From: Stenotrophobium sp040387055
GTDB lineage: Bacteria; Pseudomonadota; Gammaproteobacteria; Nevskiales; Nevskiaceae
Assembly (NCBI GenBank): GCA_040387055.1
Contig: JAZKEM010000005.1
Coordinates: 1-15,454 of the forward strand
DNA: 15,454 nucleotides
Reading direction: 5' to 3'
The translations under genes and the position numbers were made by a program. Each line of letters opens with the position of its first letter. The first letter of the stretch is position 1. Under the pieces are notes generated by a model. That model was not told the DNA's origin. It saw nothing but the letters and a program-made list of their open reading frames with translations, and searched no databases. Shown piece by piece: positions 14,262 to 15,454 of the stretch.

Positions 14262-15454
14262 ATGGCTGCTAAAGAAGTGAAGTTTGGTGATGACGCCCGC
14301 GCCCGCATGGTTGCCGGTGTTAACGTTCTCGCCAACGCAGTAAAAGTAACGCTCGGCCCTAAGGGTCGTAACGTGATTCTCGACAAGTCCTACGGCGCTC
14401 CTACCGTCACCAAAGACGGCGTGTCAGTTGCCAAAGAAATCGAACTGAAAGACAAGTTCGAAAACATGGGCGCTCAGCTGGTTAAGGAAGTTGCTTCCAA
14501 CACCTCCGACGCAGCAGGCGACGGCACCACCACCGCTACTGTTCTCGCTCAGGCGATTCTCAACGAAGGCCTGAAGTCGGTTACCGCTGGCGTTGACCCA
14601 ATGGACATCAAGCGCGGCATCGACAAGGCTGTTGAAGCTGTCACCGCTGAAATCAAAAAGCTGTCGACCCCTTGCAAAGATCGCAAGGCGATTGCACAGG
14701 TCGGCACCGTGTCGGCCAACGCTGACACCAACATTGGCGACATCATTGCTAAGGCAATGGACAAGGTCGGCAAAGAAGGCGTCATCACCGTTGAAGAAGG
14801 CTCCGGCCTCGAAAACGAACTGAGCGTTGTTGAAGGTATGCAGTTCGACCGCGGCTACCTCAGCCCGTACTTCATCAACCAGGCTCAGAGCCAGCAGGTT
14901 GAGCACGAAAATCCGTTGATCCTGATCACCGAAAAGAAGATCTCCAACATCCGCGAACTGCTCCCAGTTCTGGAAGGCGTTGCCAAAGCTGGCCGTCCGT
15001 TGATGATCATTGCTGAAGACGTTGAAGGCGAAGCCCTCGCTACCCTCGTCGTCAACAATCTGCGTGGCATCCTGAAGGTTGTAGCTGTTAAGGCTCCAGG
15101 CTTCGGCGACCGTCGCAAAGAAATGCTGAAGGACATCGCAATCCTCACCGGCGGCACCGTGATTTCGGAAGAAGTCGGTCTGTCGCTCGAAAAGGCCACC
15201 ATTGCTGATCTGGGCACCGCTAAGAAAGTGCAGATCGACAAGGAAAACACCACCGTCATCGACGGCGCTGGCAAGAAGGACAAGATCACCAACCGCATCA
15301 AAGAAATTCGCGCGCAGATGGAAGACGCAACCAGCGACTACGACAAGGAAAAGCTCAGCGAACGTCTCGCTAAGCTCGCCGGCGGCGTAGCTGTGATCAA
15401 GGTTGGCGCAGCCACCGAAGTCGAAATGAAAGAAAAGAAAGCCCGCGTTGAAGA
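14262..15454 (+). CDS. groEL: GroEL chaperonin (partial, runs off the window)
   Basis: This is the 60-kDa chaperonin subunit, a tetradecameric ATPase that folds client proteins in the cytoplasm. The reading frame is open from the ATG at 14262 to the window edge (397 codons plus two bases), so about three quarters of the usual 540-550 residues is present. Visible signatures are MAAKEVKFG, LGPKGRNV (31-38), GDGTTTATVLAQ (86-97, with the ATPase D87) and the apical-domain VVAVKAPGFGDRR. AGAGGA (14249-14254) seven bases upstream is the ribosome site. It follows groES after 30 bases with no terminator between, the standard groESL operon. No frameshift or odd residue was seen in this part. Confidence 0.98.
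   Translation, partial: MAAKEVKFGDDARARMVAGVNVLANAVKVTLGPKGRNVILDKSYGAPTVTKDGVSVAKEIELKDKFENMGAQLVKEVASNTSDAAGDGTTTATVLAQAILNEGLKSVTAGVDPMDIKRGIDKAVEAVTAEIKKLSTPCKDRKAIAQVGTVSANADTNIGDIIAKAMDKVGKEGVITVEEGSGLENELSVVEGMQFDRGYLSPYFINQAQSQQVEHENPLILITEKKISNIRELLPVLEGVAKAGRPLMIIAEDVEGEALATLVVNNLRGILKVVAVKAPGFGDRRKEMLKDIAILTGGTVISEEVGLSLEKATIADLGTAKKVQIDKENTTVIDGAGKKDKITNRIKEIRAQMEDATSDYDKEKLSERLAKLAGGVAVIKVGAATEVEMKEKKARVE

Noticed and set aside
14424..15301. Minus-strand open frames inside groEL (14424-14906, 14885-15301)
   Set aside because: They are shadows of the highly conserved groEL gene, which is clearly coding on the plus strand.
1..15454. CRISPR array, tRNA, rRNA, prophage or toxin-antitoxin locus
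   Set aside because: No regularly spaced repeats, tRNA-like cloverleaf, rRNA sequence, integrase or small paired genes were seen.

Overview
The window looks like chromosomal DNA of a Gram-negative proteobacterium, most likely a gammaproteobacterium. The reasons are an outer-membrane DUF1302 barrel, a lipid A phosphoethanolamine transferase with its two-component system, Tat and Sec signal peptides, REP-like palindromes, and a groESL operon with both a sigma-32-type promoter and a CIRCE operator. GC content is moderate and looks even by eye. I see no phage, transposase, CRISPR array, tRNA or rRNA. I cannot name the genus.

Layout, left to right. (1) 105-1925 (+): a 606-residue acyl-CoA dehydrogenase of the FadE/DmdC type, ended by a strong intrinsic terminator. 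(2) 1979-2033: a paired REP-like palindrome, then 2042-2941 (-), an ApbE-type FAD:protein FMN transferase. (3) 3009-3033: a second REP-like hairpin, then 3037-4521 (-), an unrecognised secreted protein. (4) A divergent promoter region (4522-4688) holding a perfect 13-bp inverted repeat and a possible Pho box, then 4689-6032 (+), a Tat-exported PhoX/DUF839-type lipoprotein phosphatase. (5) A minus-strand block at 6029-10599. In transcription order it is eptA (phosphoethanolamine transferase), an OmpR-type response regulator, a sensor kinase and a PAP2 phosphatase. This is the pmrC-pmrA-pmrB order plus a fourth gene. (6) 10793-11539 (+): a PlsC-type acyltransferase divergent from eptA, ended by a bidirectional terminator. 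(7) 11609-13483 (-): a DUF1302 outer-membrane protein with a roughly 450-bp upstream region containing a large compound hairpin. (8) 13941-15454 (+): groES, then groEL, which runs off the window.

How the genes may work together. The middle of the window is rich in envelope lipid and phosphate enzymes: a PhoX-like phosphatase, a PAP2 phosphatase, EptA, PlsC and the two-component pair. The most useful new observation is a matching pair of 6-5-6 direct repeats. One (CGTAAG-N5-CGTAAG) lies upstream of the PAP2 gene, and one (CGTGAG-N5-CGTTAG) lies in the eptA/plsC divergent region. Their geometry is that of an OmpR/PmrA-class operator. They suggest that the local response regulator controls eptA, possibly plsC, and the PAP2 gene as one envelope-remodelling regulon. 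The second unusual element is the perfect 13-bp inverted repeat between the unknown secreted protein and the PhoX-like gene. It could be a co-regulatory operator pair or the termini of a 99-bp MITE-like insertion.
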